Below the pieces are notes generated by a model that was not told where the DNA came from, searched no databases, and was given only the letters and a program-made list of their open reading frames with translations. A DNA stretch of 64,000 bases from Antedon mediterranea (Eukaryota > Echinodermata > Crinoidea > Comatulida > Antedonidae): positions 38,684,501 to 38,748,500 of the forward strand of contig NC_092672.1 in NCBI RefSeq assembly GCF_964355755.1. The letters run 5' to 3'. Shown in pieces: positions 36,105-50,200 of the stretch; positions within the stretch are counted from its first letter, which is position 1, and every line of letters begins with the position of its first letter. Both the position numbers and the translations under genes were made by a program.

Positions 36105-36914
36105 GTATATGTTATGCGCGATTTGAACGATTTGCGCAATTTGAAATTGCGCAAAAAAATCCTTGCGCAATTTGAAATTGCGCAAAGAATTCTTGCGCAA
36201 TTTTAAATTGCGCAAGAATTTTTTTGCGCAATTTCAAATTGCGCAATCAACTTGCGCAATTTCAAATTGCGCAAGAAAATCTTTGCGCAATTTTAAATTG
36301 CGCTGCACAATTTGTAAATTGCGCAAGATAGTTCTTGCGCAATATGACACCTTTGCGCAATTTGAAAACGAACTGTAAATTTTCCCATACATGGCTAGGC
36401 TAGGCCTAGGCAGAGGAGTTTAAAATTTAGTATTTTATTATATAAATAAGACCATTTCAATGAAGATAATGTTTAATACTCACTTTTTAAGTTTTTAATA
36501 TTAGTTTAAGCTAGGCCATGTAACCTAGTCAGTATCAGTAGTCCAGACCCTAGCTAGGCTAGAGTAGTATAGCCGGCCGCCCGCGCCGCGCCCGCCTGGT
36601 GGAACACCACCGCTTCGTTTTCCTTCGTCGGTTCTTCGACGGTATGCTAACTTATAACAATATTTGCACTACTAAAAATAAGGAAATGCGATATTTATCT
36701 TTAATTTTGAATCATTCTTAGAAATTACTATAAAAATATGGGTGTGCATGATTTCACAATCTGTCGAAAAACCTTGCGCAATTTGCAGATTACTTGCGCA
36801 ATTTAATACGTTGCTTGCGCAATTTGAAACACATGTTTCAATTCAAATTGCGCAAGGATTTTTTTTGCGCAATTTCAAATTGCGCAAATCGTTCAAATCG
36901 CGCATAACATATAC
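36105..36914. mobile_element. foldback element made of TTGCGCAA palindromes
   Basis: About 810 bp. The left end GTATATGTTATGCGCGATTT is the reverse complement of the right end, and the inverted match runs on through AACGATTTGCGCAATTT. Inside both arms, the palindromic word TTGCGCAATTT/AAATTGCGCAA recurs about every 20-35 bp, so each pair can form its own hairpin. The middle has a GC-rich patch (36570-36645) with small stems such as TGGTGGAACACCACC. A TTTTA-like word flanks each side. No open frame of transposase type. Confidence 0.8.
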
Positions 36915-38047
36915 ATTTTAGCAACATTACAATTTGTAGAAAGACTAATGATTTTAATTCAAATGAATTGTAAAATAAATTGTTCAGTTGTCATGTATAA
37001 TAATTATTAAAAGTATAAGTATATGATTCAAACTGACTATAAATTAATTTACCAATGTCATATTTATTAAACTGGAAATGTTTTTTCTCAGGCATTTTTT
37101 AACTATGCATATAAAGTACAATTATTTTCTAGAGTAATATTGATTTAATTTATTTCATAATCAGTCTAATTAAACTGAGTTTAACTTGTCTAATTCAAGT
37201 TTGTGAATATAAAGTTACCAAATAAATAACACCTCTATTAACATTGATAGTGTATGAATTTGTTATAAGAACTGGTGAGGAGGTTTTAAGAAAATGCAGT
37301 TTTGATGATTTTGTTTGTTTTTTTTCCATATTGCCAAAGCAGGCAAAATTAAGCGACCTCTCAATTGGCTGTTCGTCTTATTATTATTTTCTATCGTCAT
37401 TCTGATTGGCTGACTGTTGACAGTAATTGGCACACACAGCTAATTATATAAAACGTAATAAGTAATACGCAAACATTATTTATAATATTAATATTAATAT
37501 GTTGTCTAAAATATATATATTTGAAAATATTTTCTAATTTGAGAATAAATGTTTACAAGTGACGGTTTCCAAATTTGAAAATCCAAGTAACCAAGAAGCC
37601 GGTGGAAGAGGCTCTACACTCACAATAACAAACTTGAACTTTGACCCTGGATACAAGTCGCTGTTGTTGTTTTGGAGATGAAGTAAAAATATGTAATTTA
37701 ATAAGTAATTAGGCTAGGCCTAGTTAAAAAAAGTAATACTGTACTAGCCTAATAATAGTTTTAGGTTAGCCTCTCTAGCCTAGCCGGCTTGTTTTAGAAG
37801 CTGGTACTCTTCTAGTAGGCCAGGCTAGGTAGTTTAGCTAGCGGAGCTCAGCCCACAGACAGGGGCAGGGCCAGGGGGCCATGATGTCTATCCGTCTGAG
37901 CTGCTTATTTGCTAAAAACTGCTAGCTAGGTGGTAGGGCCTAGGCCTGACTGAGAGCCTGCTGCTGAGTGAGTGAGGACCTAGATTCTAGTTGAGGTTAT
38001 TACCTATGGGCCTATGGGCTAGTAGTAGGCCCGGATAATAACCTACT

Positions 38048-38063
38048 GGGGGGGGGGGGGGGG
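38048..38063 (+). repeat. G16 homopolymer
   Basis: An uninterrupted run of 16 G about 180 nt before the start codon of the unknown gene. Length may be uncertain in an assembly. Confidence 0.9.
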
Positions 38064-38239
38064 TTTTGAGGTAGAAGAAAAGAGAAGAGTGCAGCAGAAC
38101 TTCCTCATCAGTCAGTAAATATTTAAATAATAATGTTGGATCGATCCATAGTGTTTAATAAGTCACTTTTTTTTCAGCACGTAAACAAACCCGAAATAAT
38201 AATAAAATGCATATACATTCATTGCTAAATTTGTAAAAT

Positions 38240-41200
38240 ATGAGCAACCAAGGCAGTAGCAAAGATACACCGGCTGCACAACCTCCTGCTCCAACAAGAA
38301 GATCATCATTTTATAGCAATGATTCTAAAAACGTGTCAAGTAGAAGGGGACGGCCACAGCAGGGTGTGGTGAGCATTATTTAGATTTTTTTTCAATTTAT
38401 GAAAAACTAATTTAGGTACCTACCGTAACTTATATTTTTTGTGCATTTATGTGTGTGTATATAATATTATTATATTGTATATCTATTTATTATGTACTAA
38501 TAATTGTCAATCTTCAAGAAGAATTTCTGTTGTTATTTTATGATGGTGATAAACAAATAAAGCATTTCAGTATTCAGTATTACAAAATATATAATCAAAA
38601 CATTTAAATTTAAAGACAGATATCACATAGCATACACGTATTTTTTGGTACCAAACAAATGTTAGTACTGTTGTAGTACCAAACTATTTTTTTCTCGTAA
38701 ACTTTACTAGGCATCTTATAAGCCATTGTCCTCACTTGTACATTCTGGACCTACGACTTCCAGGCCTGCAACTGTCACACGAGAGCGACCACCATTAATA
38801 GCTAGCACTGGTCCTGATCTGGATGCTATCAAAGAAAGTGAAGATGACATCATGTCTGTGATGACTGAGGTATATATTGTAACTTTGTTTACATTGAGGT
38901 GAAATTTCAGAGATTGTGAAAGTAGAGTAAGTAAGTAAGTTTTACTATGTGAGAGATTGTTTGTTAATATTCTTATTATTGTTATTTGTTCCCTATATCC
39001 ACCATACTTTATTTATTTAGAATTTTGAATTATGTTGACTAGTATTAAAAAATCTGGAATTCTACATACATTTTTTTTAATACCTAAATTAATTATTAAT
39101 TTAATATATTATTAAATACTTTTGTTCCCCCAGCTTACAGGAAATCTTCCAGTACCTAGATACAAGTTTGAGGCTCCTAAGGATCATGAAGCAGCACGCA
39201 TCATGGATATAATCAGTGAATACTTAGACGAAACACAAGTTGAAAGCAAGGTGTTGGGCATTTGTCAGAGTGTACTTGAGAAGCCTCAACTCCCGTACAA
39301 TCCTTACCCTGAGATGATATCAAGACTACGCTGTTTTGCTGAGAGGTATGGATGATACTGTCAATCCCTAAATATATTAATGGAGCTGTGGCTTATTGCT
39401 TAACATGCTTGCCTTCTAATCCTAAAATCCAGAGTTTTAACTCACAAATTTGTTTACCCCATTACTTATCCCATTTAGTTTATCAATCCTGTAATTGGTA
39501 AGTTTCTGGCTGTTGTATGTATAAAATAAAATGTTTTTTTACAATTTATGCAAGAATTTCAGTGCAACCAGCTATTGTTGTTGTATACTGTATATCATTC
39601 TTGTTGAACCCAACAGTGACAAATGAAATATTTAAAACTAAGATTTTTTTCAAACAAAATGCTAATCAATGGTAGTTTTGGAAAATTGAAAAATGTAAAA
39701 TAATCTATCCCTTGTTTTAATGATTCTCTGGTGAAAGTAATGATTTGTATTTGTTCTTTTTTAAACCTTATAATGTTTCATTTTTGCATTATAGATTATG
39801 TTTCATTGTTGCATTATAGATTATGTTTCTATCTTTTTTGCAATTGATAAATTGAATAAATAAGTGTTTATTTTGATTTGATAATTTGTGTACAGGTTTC
39901 ACATGTTTAGAAAGGATATAAAATCATTGAAATCGCAGCTAGAGAATGCTTTGATTCCAACCAGCATCCCAAGTATATTTGGTGTTGAAGGATGTGATAA
40001 TGCATGGGGATTAAAGGACATAGTACATGTTGTTAATCCAACTGCATTGAAAGCTTATGATTGGCTGCTTACTAACCACATTCCACATAAGATTGATTTT
40101 GAAGACAATCAGTATAGTTTTAATGTAAGTGTTCACTAAATTTATGAAATGATAGTATAAACTCTTCTTCCATTTAGGAGCAAATTTCATAGTTGAAGGC
40201 TACTGCTCCACGGGCTATAGCTGTTTCACTTTTTTTGGTGTTTTTTTTTGCATAGAGTGTGTGGTGTATACAACACTAAATAATATTTATGTACAAACAA
40301 TCTCTTGTCTTCACTCTACCACTTTGAATTTTATGTGAAAGCCTGATTTTGATAGGAAATCTGTTCACCCTCAACATAGAGGTGTTCACCCTCAACATAG
40401 AGGTGTTCACCCTCAACATAGAGGTGTTCACCCTCAACATAGAGTGGAACCGTTCTCTTTTTATGTGAAAGCCTGATTTTGATAGGAAATCTGTTCACCC
40501 TCAACATAGAGGTGTTCACCCTCAACATAGAGGTGTTCACCCTCAACATAGAGGTGTTCACCCTCAACATAGAGGTGTTCACCCTCAACATAGAGGTGTT
40601 CACCTTCAACATAGAGGTGTTCACCCTCAACATAGAGGTGTTCACCCTCAACATAGAGGTGTTCACCCTCAACATAGAGGTGTTCACCCTCAACATAGAG
40701 GTGTTCACTCTCAACATAGAGGTGTTCACCCTCAACATAGAATGAAACCTTTCTCTTTTTTGCCTTTACATTTTATTCATTCATTTTATTATCCACATTA
40801 TGTTCTTTGTTTAACTTTTAATCAGAAAAATGTATTATAATGTTATGATATTGACTTACAATACATGTAGTAATAATTTATTAAAAATGTTATTTCAAAG
40901 TTATCAATTGACAACTATGTAATGTACTCTTAATTGTTCTACATTTTTAGGGTCAAGTGTTAATTGCATTGATTGCGCCATGTATATTTCAAAGCACTTT
41001 ATACAAAGAGGTTCCATCTTTCACTGTTCGTCTCAATTATGTCTTGTATGGACAAAATGCTTCTATGGTAAGATAAAAAAGGATGAGTTTAATATATTAA
41101 AAATATACTTAAAATATATAACTTAAGCTATAAATCTTACATGTTAATACAGAAGGTACAATTTATTTTTGTTTTGTTTAGAGCACCCGAATAATGGTTG

Positions 41201-44200
41201 ACCAGGTTGTAAGGCAAGTAAACATTCTAACGTCGCCAGATTCACCCCATGTTTTTCTGAGTAAGTTTACAAAGATTATTTAAGTAAGTGCCAAATTTTA
41301 TAGCTGATTATTCTCTGCAATGCCTATTTCAATAGTAAATTCTCTCCTATTGTAAAATGTTTAATAAAGTGTGTTCATGTTATATTAGGAGCTTTGTTAT
41401 CATCCAGCCTAAAAGGATCAGAAGTGACTGAATGGACGTTCCAACAAGAGAAATTTACTAATGCTGTCTTGGAAACTTTCACAAACAAGTCTGTTGTTTC
41501 ACTAGAGGTACAAAATAGAATCAGTTTGTTTATTTTTTTAGTTGGATGTTATAAAATGTAACTTCATATCTCAGATAAGCTGTCTTGTTATTATAATGAT
41601 AATGTAATACTTTTAGCAATATTGTAGACATGACATCATGGACAAAGTCTTCAATAAAACCGGACTGGTTCTGCCAGATCAGTCCTAGAAAAGCTATTTT
41701 ATTGGTCAATTATCCTTATTTAGACGGTTTTTGTGGTACAATTTCTGTCTAATGAAATTTTTTTTTTTAAACTACAGGGTATTTTCCTTGTGGATCCTTA
41801 CCAAAGAAAGTATCTTCAAGGAAAAATAGAATTTAATTTTCATTTTGTGGAATCCACAAGTGGTGGTAAAGAAAGGTTAGTTTTTATGCCCTATTATTAT
41901 TATTTTATAAAAATGTTATCTGTTAACAGCTGCCATTTTGTTTCGAGTTTGTTTTTTAATGTTTAAATATTCAAATGAAACAAAGTAAGTTGGAATTTCT
42001 TTTTTAACATGATGACAACAACAAACAACACAATGAAAGTAACATTTTCTTGTTTTGAATTTAACAGATTGAAAAGTTACGAGGCTATACCATATAAAAC
42101 GTTGTTTGAGGGAATATTTTGGAAGAAGGCTGATGCAGAGGCCTACTATTCTTTGTTTGACTATCCTCAGATGGAATCACCAACTCATTTGCCAGTCACG
42201 AAAAAGACAGGAAAAACAAAGAACAAACAAGGAACCGATGAAGTCCCTAAAGCAAAGGTTACAGGGATTACTGTACACATCAAAGACACTTTTAGGTAAT
42301 TTAGTTGTCCATTAGTATTTCTTAAAGTTTTTAAAATCATGAACTTCGTAAAAAACTGCTGCAGGTGGTTTTGGTGACAATTATAGACTAGTTATTAAAA
42401 TCATGAGTACAATGTATATTATTTTGGAGCCAATAAGCATGGCTGGTTCTTTTGGTCCTTTTTTTATTTATTTATTTATTTGTTTTCAATAATTTGTCAG
42501 TTTGTATTTATGTTAACACTATATATCCAGGATATTATGCATTTATTTAATTCCTTTAAAATAATTTAGTTACTTTACATTTTCTTTTCATTTGCAGGCA
42601 AAAGCAGCAACAAAGTATAGCTTCATTGTATGAGGTACCAGATGTGTATAAAGTTAGTCATCACACTTTACTTTCTGGCTTGATTGACAGGTGAATAGCT
42701 TTTGTTATTGTAGTACTGTTACAGAGGGATTGGCCGAGCGTTTAAGACAGAGGAAGGGTTCTAGGCTCACTTGCTCTATGGTTCTGGTGGTAGAACGAGT
42801 CTTCTAGGATAATGACTATAAACTGTATATCCAGTGTACACATCTAGTACTGTTACTGTATAATGACATAACACTAAATAACTACCATGTTTCATGATTT
42901 TCAGGAAATATCTAATTAGGCCCTTAGTAACCAATGCTCACTCTCCCATCTGGAGGATGACAAAGTCGGGCAAAGCTTTCTGTAAAAAAGTAAAACAATT
43001 TGTCCCCCAAAAGTTTTTAGAATAGAAGGATATAGATAACAATTTTGTAAATGTGCCCAATTTTGTGTAGTAGAATATATATCTTGGTTAATTAAAATGG
43101 TTTTTTGTTTTTTAGAGGAAAATCAAATTCAGATTTGCTATTGGAAGTGTGTCAGTTGCATCAGAGTACTTCTGCTCAACTTTACAATTGTATACAATAT
43201 AATGACGTTATTCAAGATATCATCAATTCAGCACCTGCTCTCAGCCATGTTAGTTTTACCAACAATTGTTCATGCTTTTAAAAGCCAACTCAGATAGTGT
43301 TGCACGATGAGGCCCAACAAGTCGTCTCATCCGGAGAAAATTTTGTTTAATCACATGGCAACCTAAAATCTACGCCCGACGCTATCTCAAGATGACCCGT
43401 CTCGTCAGGATTCAACTCAGACAGCACCAACGAGTCAAGACGTTTTATCGGGCCTCATCGTACGATGCTGTCTGAGTTGGCCTTAACCATACTTTGTAAC
43501 AATTAGTATAGATAATAATACCACAAGAGGCCAAATCACAATTTGTATTAAAAATATCAGATATATTTGTTTCCATACCGTTTTGTAGGTTAATTATTGC
43601 CAATGTGAATTCAAGAATTTACTTGAATTTTGAATTTTACCACAAAAACATCGATATTTTTCAGAAACATGGTTTTTTATTGGATGTTATTGAAAGGTTG
43701 TTTGAAGATTATCAAAAAAAGCTGTTGCCACTTTTGGACAATTCCTTGTAAGACTTTATGTTATTCAGCATACACACATTTAACATTATACTTTATGTTA
43801 TTCAGCATACACACATTTAACATTATACTTTATGTTATTCAGCATACACACATTTAACATTATACTTTATGTTATTCAGCATACACACATTTAACATTAT
43901 AAATTATTATTTCCTAATTATAATTTAATAGTTTAATTTATCATAGTATTTAAATGTTTTGTTATTTTAAAATTCAACTTAATAATGTAAGGTTTTAATT
44001 CATAGTTTTGCCAGGTCATCGGATATTCAGACAAGCCATAAGTTACTTTGTCAAATAACAAATAAATGCAAGCAGTTACTTACTGAGGACAAGTTTTTAC
44101 CAAAGCCTGTAAGTTAACATACAACTACTACAGTATACTATCCTCAGTACTGTTATGAATATTATGACAGTGTCAAATCTACAAATCATTTTCTACTTCT

Positions 44201-47200
44201 TTGTCTAGTTTTTAATGGCGTTGGTTCAGATGAATGCTCATACTACTGTGTTGTTCTACAAGCTTGTTGAGGATGCTTTACCTCTCTGTCCAAAGTTTAA
44301 GGTAAAATTCATAGAAACTATCGTAAGAAGAACTTAAATTAAATTGGCCATTTAAGAGGTTTTTAAGGAAGTGTAAAATAGAGCATTGAAGCTTAATGAC
44401 TGAATAGGCATCATACACAATTAGAAATAATAATAATAGGTTAAAAACATAAAATTGTAATTATGAACACTGTAGTATGTTACATAGAATTAGCATTTAA
44501 AAGAGGAGAAGAAGCAGTTAAAACACAATTTAAAAGATTAAAACAGAGTTCATTTAGTTGCGATTTCCTGCAGGAGTTTTATGGTCACTGTAAAGAAGCA
44601 TTTCCTGATGATGTGCCCCGACCACAAACAAGAAAGATGCAGAATACGGGAAAGGACTTGTCTAAGAAAAAGGTACTGAATCTATTAAACATTTGTTGTT
44701 TACATCACTAAAACTTGCCATTAGTGACATGTTGTTTAAAAAACTCTATTTTTTACATTTTTGCATGTTCTTGTGAGGTGTATTTCATGGAATGACCCCT
44801 CAACGTCATCTTTATCAAAATTGGCATGTTTACCAGATGATTACGGTAGTTCGTAAAGCTCTTCGATCTTGAGAATGTTACAGAATGTTAAATCAGGGAA
44901 AAGTTAAATGTTACCTTGTTAAATATTACCAGTGTACAATTTTTGTGAATGTACTATTTTGCACTTGAAAAACCCAGAACATGTTTTTATCTCAAGTTTA
45001 GAATTAGCTTCTAATGTTAGAATGTTAATGCATCATTTTACATGTATTTTAATGTTAAATATATGTTAACCATGTTTAATGATTTTACTAAATGCTTATT
45101 TTGTTTAGTCCAAAAAGGTTCTGTATGTAGCAGATGAAATTCTCACTCATGGTAATGAGATTAAAGATTTTATACAGCAAGACTATTTGAGTTAGTGAAT
45201 AATTGTTATTTAACACTTAACTGTAAGCCTACAATCTAGTTTAAATGTTTATACAATCAAAACAGGTTTTATTCTAAAAGTATGACACGTTTCTGTCAAT
45301 TGTTTTGTGTATTTAAATGTACAATGTTAATACTAGTTTATGGAGAACATTATAAAATGTAATTTTTCAGGCATATTTATCAAAAGTAATCTTATTGTTT
45401 TATTTTAGTTATTAATGTTGAAGAGGTTATTGAATCCAGTAACAGACCAAAGATAATGGCCATAGAGGGTGCTCTTATGCAGGTAAGAATTAAACAAGTT
45501 AAATTATGTTGTAAAAGATTGGCTTCAGGCTACATAGACCAAAGCAAAGCCCAACATAGTTGATGTGTAATTAATTGATTGATATATAAGTGTAAGAAAC
45601 TGATTGAAGAGATTTTGACAATTTTTTAAGGTTTGCATGAACAATTTTAATTGTGTGTGAAAGTACAACATACTTACTCCAATAAAATATACACTTACAT
45701 GTTTTGAGTATGTACTTAAATTGATTTGTGAAGTTTCATTTTATAATGTTTCATTGTAGTATTTGATTGACACAAAACTTGATGAGGTGTGGAACATCTT
45801 TTTAAAAGGACTTTTGTTTAATGATCATTTGCCACCTAACCCATATCCACAACTGGTTACGCTCTTTACACAGGCTGGTTTCAGGTATAGTTAACTATCT
45901 TAGTCATCAATCACCATGTGCACTTTAAAGAATTTAGTACAGAACATCTTTCGAGACGAGGATACTAGTGCATCACAGCCACTGATGATAACTGGGATAC
46001 TTGGAGACCAGTGTTTGATTGAAGAGTTCGCCCACTATAAATAAAATGTTTCAATATTCATTTCTAATCTTCACAAATACAAATGAAAATACAGTAGTAA
46101 AATGTTGTTCAAATTGTAATGTTAATAAAAGACACCAAAAGTGAAATACACAATAAAAAGCGAAAAAAAAACTATTTCCGTTGGGAGTCCTGAAATTACC
46201 TGACACAAACAGCAATATCAACTTCATCATTTAAATCATTGTTTACTTGATACTGTAGCTAGATTGCTTGTAAGTTATTTTATACTTGCAGAATGAGATT
46301 TAAAGGTGATAGTGATGAGAAAGTTTTAAAACGAATTTTGCACCACAAAGCCAAGATACATAATCAAAAGAAGTTCATTTACACAATCCCAACTAGCAAT
46401 GTGTTTGGTCATCTAAGTGCCATCTGTGTTCTAAACACAGAAACGTTTGATAAAGTGCGAGCTGTTGCACAATTGTTTAAGAGGAAAGAATATGATGAAC
46501 GTAGAGGACAGCTTCAGGTAAAGGCTTTTAAATTAAACAGTAAAGCTCTGTCTGTTTTATTTTTAATGTGTAACTGAAAAAATAATCTTATTTTCTTATA
46601 TAGGTGTCCTTGAACATGGCGATAACCAAAATGGCTGCCTTTTATGGAATAATGATGCCATATTTGAACATGTTATGCTTGAGTGAGTTCTGTTATATTC
46701 GAGGACCAATGGGGAGTCACCATGAAAGTATTCTTCTCTACACCAAAATGAGTAAGATTTATTGAGGTTTTGCATCAACATTTGGCCATTTTTTAAAACC
46801 TGTAGAATGAAAAAACTTGAAAACTACTAATATTCTACTGTTCGTTTTATTTCATTATTGAAGTTATGGAGGATATTCAAAATATAAGAAGTCAAAAAAA
46901 GGTAGTAGTAATTGGATTGAATGTAAATGAAACACAAATTAGCGCCCAAGACATCGTAAAGAATCCTGACTATCTACAATCAAAGCTGGTAACTGCCATT
47001 GAAAATAAACAACCCATCACTTTGCAGGTACTGTACATTGCTTACTTCTTTTCTACAGCGCCATGAGCAATGAATGTTGGAATGGCGCTATATAAATCGA
47101 ACGATTGATTGATTGATTGGTTGATTTTTATGGCTAGTGTTTCATAATAAATATAAGTGGTATGAAGAGAAACGTGCCATGTGCTATTTTTATCTTCTGT

Positions 47201-50200
47201 GTGTGCCAACAATTAAAAAAACATGTTTTCACCCTCATCATTACCATTTTATTTATTCAGGTTTTTTCTTGTAGATTTGTAAGGTTTTGGGTTGGAGAAT
47301 TTTGTCAATCAGAAAACAGTATTGTTTGTGTTATGTATTTGTTGATGGAACAAAAGACAGGTATGTATGTCATCTTTATCAACCTAAGTTGTTTCTAGGT
47401 GTATTTCGTGGAATAAATCTTCATCTTTATGATGGTCTTTAAATTTATTCAAAAGAAAATGTGGCTTGTATAACTGCCATCTGTCAAAACAATTACAAGG
47501 TTAAAATGCAAGATTAAGTCATGGAGAGGTATGGTGATGATTTTGGTCGAAATGTTGAATTGAAGAAGTAGTAGTTTAGAAAAATGATAAATTTATTTTA
47601 AAGTTATCTGTATATTTGTTTGTAGACAAGAGGCATATTTTCCTACAACACCTGAAAAACTGTATTGCAATCTGTTTCTAACTGCAAATGAGGTAAGATT
47701 CTGATCATGAGTAAAATCTTGACAGTATTACACCTCTTTCACATCATATAGTAAAACGATTTCGATCCAAGTCGGCCCTAAACCGTCTCGGCCAAAGTCA
47801 AGTCGGCCCAAAGTCAAGTCGGCCCCAAGTCAACTCGGCCTCAAGTCAACTCGGCCTCAAGTCAACTTGGCCTCACGTCAACTCGGCCAAAAAATAATCG
47901 GTCAACTCGGCCCCATTAAAGTATGGAACTCAAAAAGTGCAAATGAAGGGGATTGTTAAAATAATATTTCTTCACAATTTTTTAACTATGAATAATTCTG
48001 ACTTTTAATGAATATTAATATTTAGACAATAATATATTTAGCAAAAAAAATAGGAATGATTTCACCAACTTTCCTTTATTTACGTTTAATAAAATTTCAA
48101 ATTGCACAATTGAAAACAATTCGTAGCTGAGCCTCCCTGCGCGTTTGGCAGCTTTTTCGATATCTACAACTGCTATGTGTTTTCGCTGACCAGGGGAATT
48201 CCCCTTTTTTAAAAACGCAAATCATGGACAAAAACGATGTACGATCATTTTTTCTATGGCCAAATGGTGGAACGTAGGCCTCCGTCTTCGATTTACTAAA
48301 ATGCGGTACCTGCACGTGTTTTTGTAACACGCAGGTACTTCTATTCATATCGGCAATGAGTTCATTTTTTTATATGATATTATTTAATTATATTATATTT
48401 TTTATTTCTTCATTTTTTAGAGTGGATAGTAATAATCATAATAAGTACTTTTTGCGTTCCATACTTTATTGTGGCCGAGTTGACCGATTAGTTTTTGGCC
48501 GAGTTGACGTGAGGCCGAGTTGACTTGAGGCCGAGTTGACTTAAGGCCGAGTTAACTTGGGCCGACTTGACGTGGGCCGACTTGACTTTGGCCGAGACGG
48601 TTTGGGGCCGACTTGACCTGCACCCGAAATACCCAGTAAAACACACGGAGCATGAACATTAAAGTGGTATTATAGACATTATCTCAGTTAATTCTATGTG
48701 CTGTATTTCAGGCCTGTAATCACATCACTAATGTTTCTTGTGGTGCTAATGTGTCAAATCCAATGGAAATGTCTACATTGAAACCTGTGTTAAAGTCAGT
48801 GAACCAACAAATATTACAAGACCTGGCAGACAACAAATTACTACCAGTCTATGAATTACTGTTAATAAAATCTCTCCTGAAGCAGGTGAGAATTGTATGG
48901 CTAAAGCGACTTTGAAAAGGTGAAATTATAAAGTACTGTACTTCAAATGTGCTTGATGTTTGTGATGAAAGTGGAACTGTGGCTTGGTGGTTATGATTTT
49001 ACACTTTGTAATTGGTTTTGTTTTATCTGTTTTTGTATATCTCAAACATAATTTCTATGTATATTGTATATTCAAAGGACAATCCACTGATGAATGAAAG
49101 AATGCTTAGCTACCAATCCAAGGGTCCTGGGTTAAAGTCCTGGATTTTTTCTAATGACAAATTGTAACTCCAAAGACTTTTCTTTTAATAAGACATCTTG
49201 TGTATATGTTTGTCTTGTGAACAGGATTGCCACCTTTCAGAAGGATAGTGAATGAATTCGCTTATGGTTATCTTTGGCAATTTGCCAAAAAAACAAAACA
49301 TGCACTATAATGGGAAAATCAAGGAACTTGTTTTTTATCTCGCATTACACAAATTTAGTTTGGTAATAAGTTACAGTATTTACGATCTAACTTGTTTTTA
49401 GGAATTCAACTATTTACCAGATATCTGGCGCATGTTTCATTCTGCTGGCCCAGCAATGGAATATCTAAACCACTTGAACAGTGCACTTCAGTCATTAGTT
49501 AGCCATGTAATAAGTGTGACGACTACAAGAGCTACAGCAACTGATGAGGTAGTAATAATGTGTTATAAAATCTTGAGTCACTTCATACTAACGTAGTATT
49601 TGTAACGATAAAAAAGATGTTGTTTTTTCATTAAACAATTTGTAATACAGTCAACTCTCCCAATGTAACTTTCTGTAACTCTTCCAAAACAGACTTTTCT
49701 TTAGGTTCAGAAGGTCCCAAATTCATTTTTACCAATAAAAACACATTTCGCATACCAGAATTTCCAGAAAACCAGACATATTGGGCCAGCTCAAAGGTGA
49801 CCGGTATTAGGAGAGTTGACTGTATATTGATTCAGTCTACACAGAGTTTATATTAATATCTCAATGACTGGGTCAGGCCTACAGTCCCCGTTGCTTCTTG
49901 TATTATTAATTTTATTAGTAATTGAAGACTAAATCTAACCTCTATAAGTGTTCTTATTTGTTATATCAGTTTGGATTTGATAGCATGTCTTTGGGTAAGA
50001 TGATGAAGGCATACCAGGAAAAGCTGGAGTCTGTGTTGAGTAGTAGCTTTTCTGCTAAGAGTATTTGGCCCATTATCAAGAGAAAGTTACAGTTGATAAC
50101 TGAACGAAGTCAGGTCTCCAATGACCTTAGTTTGTGCATTAAAGAGCAGGTAAAAAACAATTCAAATTATAGTCCTTGTCTCATAGATTATTCTGTATTA

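Larger units (their letters stand above)
35664..38239. other. BCAS3 to unknown-gene intergenic region
   Basis: It holds the BCAS3 3'UTR, the foldback element at 36105-36914, 'taggcctag'-rich stretches at about 37700-38040, and the promoter/5'UTR of the downstream gene. No further gene was seen. Confidence 0.5.

Noticed and set aside
40331-40745. Frames encoding 7-residue repeats on both strands
   Set aside because: A 21-bp minisatellite read in frame, inside an intron flanked by well-phased exons of the unknown gene.
44463-44573. 5' part of the open frame before unknown-gene exon 15 as coding
   Set aside because: No in-phase acceptor joins it to exon 14. The acceptor CTGCAG at 44573 gives the right phase, so the upstream codons are treated as intron.
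48097-48348. 83-codon reverse frame inside the foldback element
   Set aside because: No transposase-like motif; most likely chance inside the element's centre.
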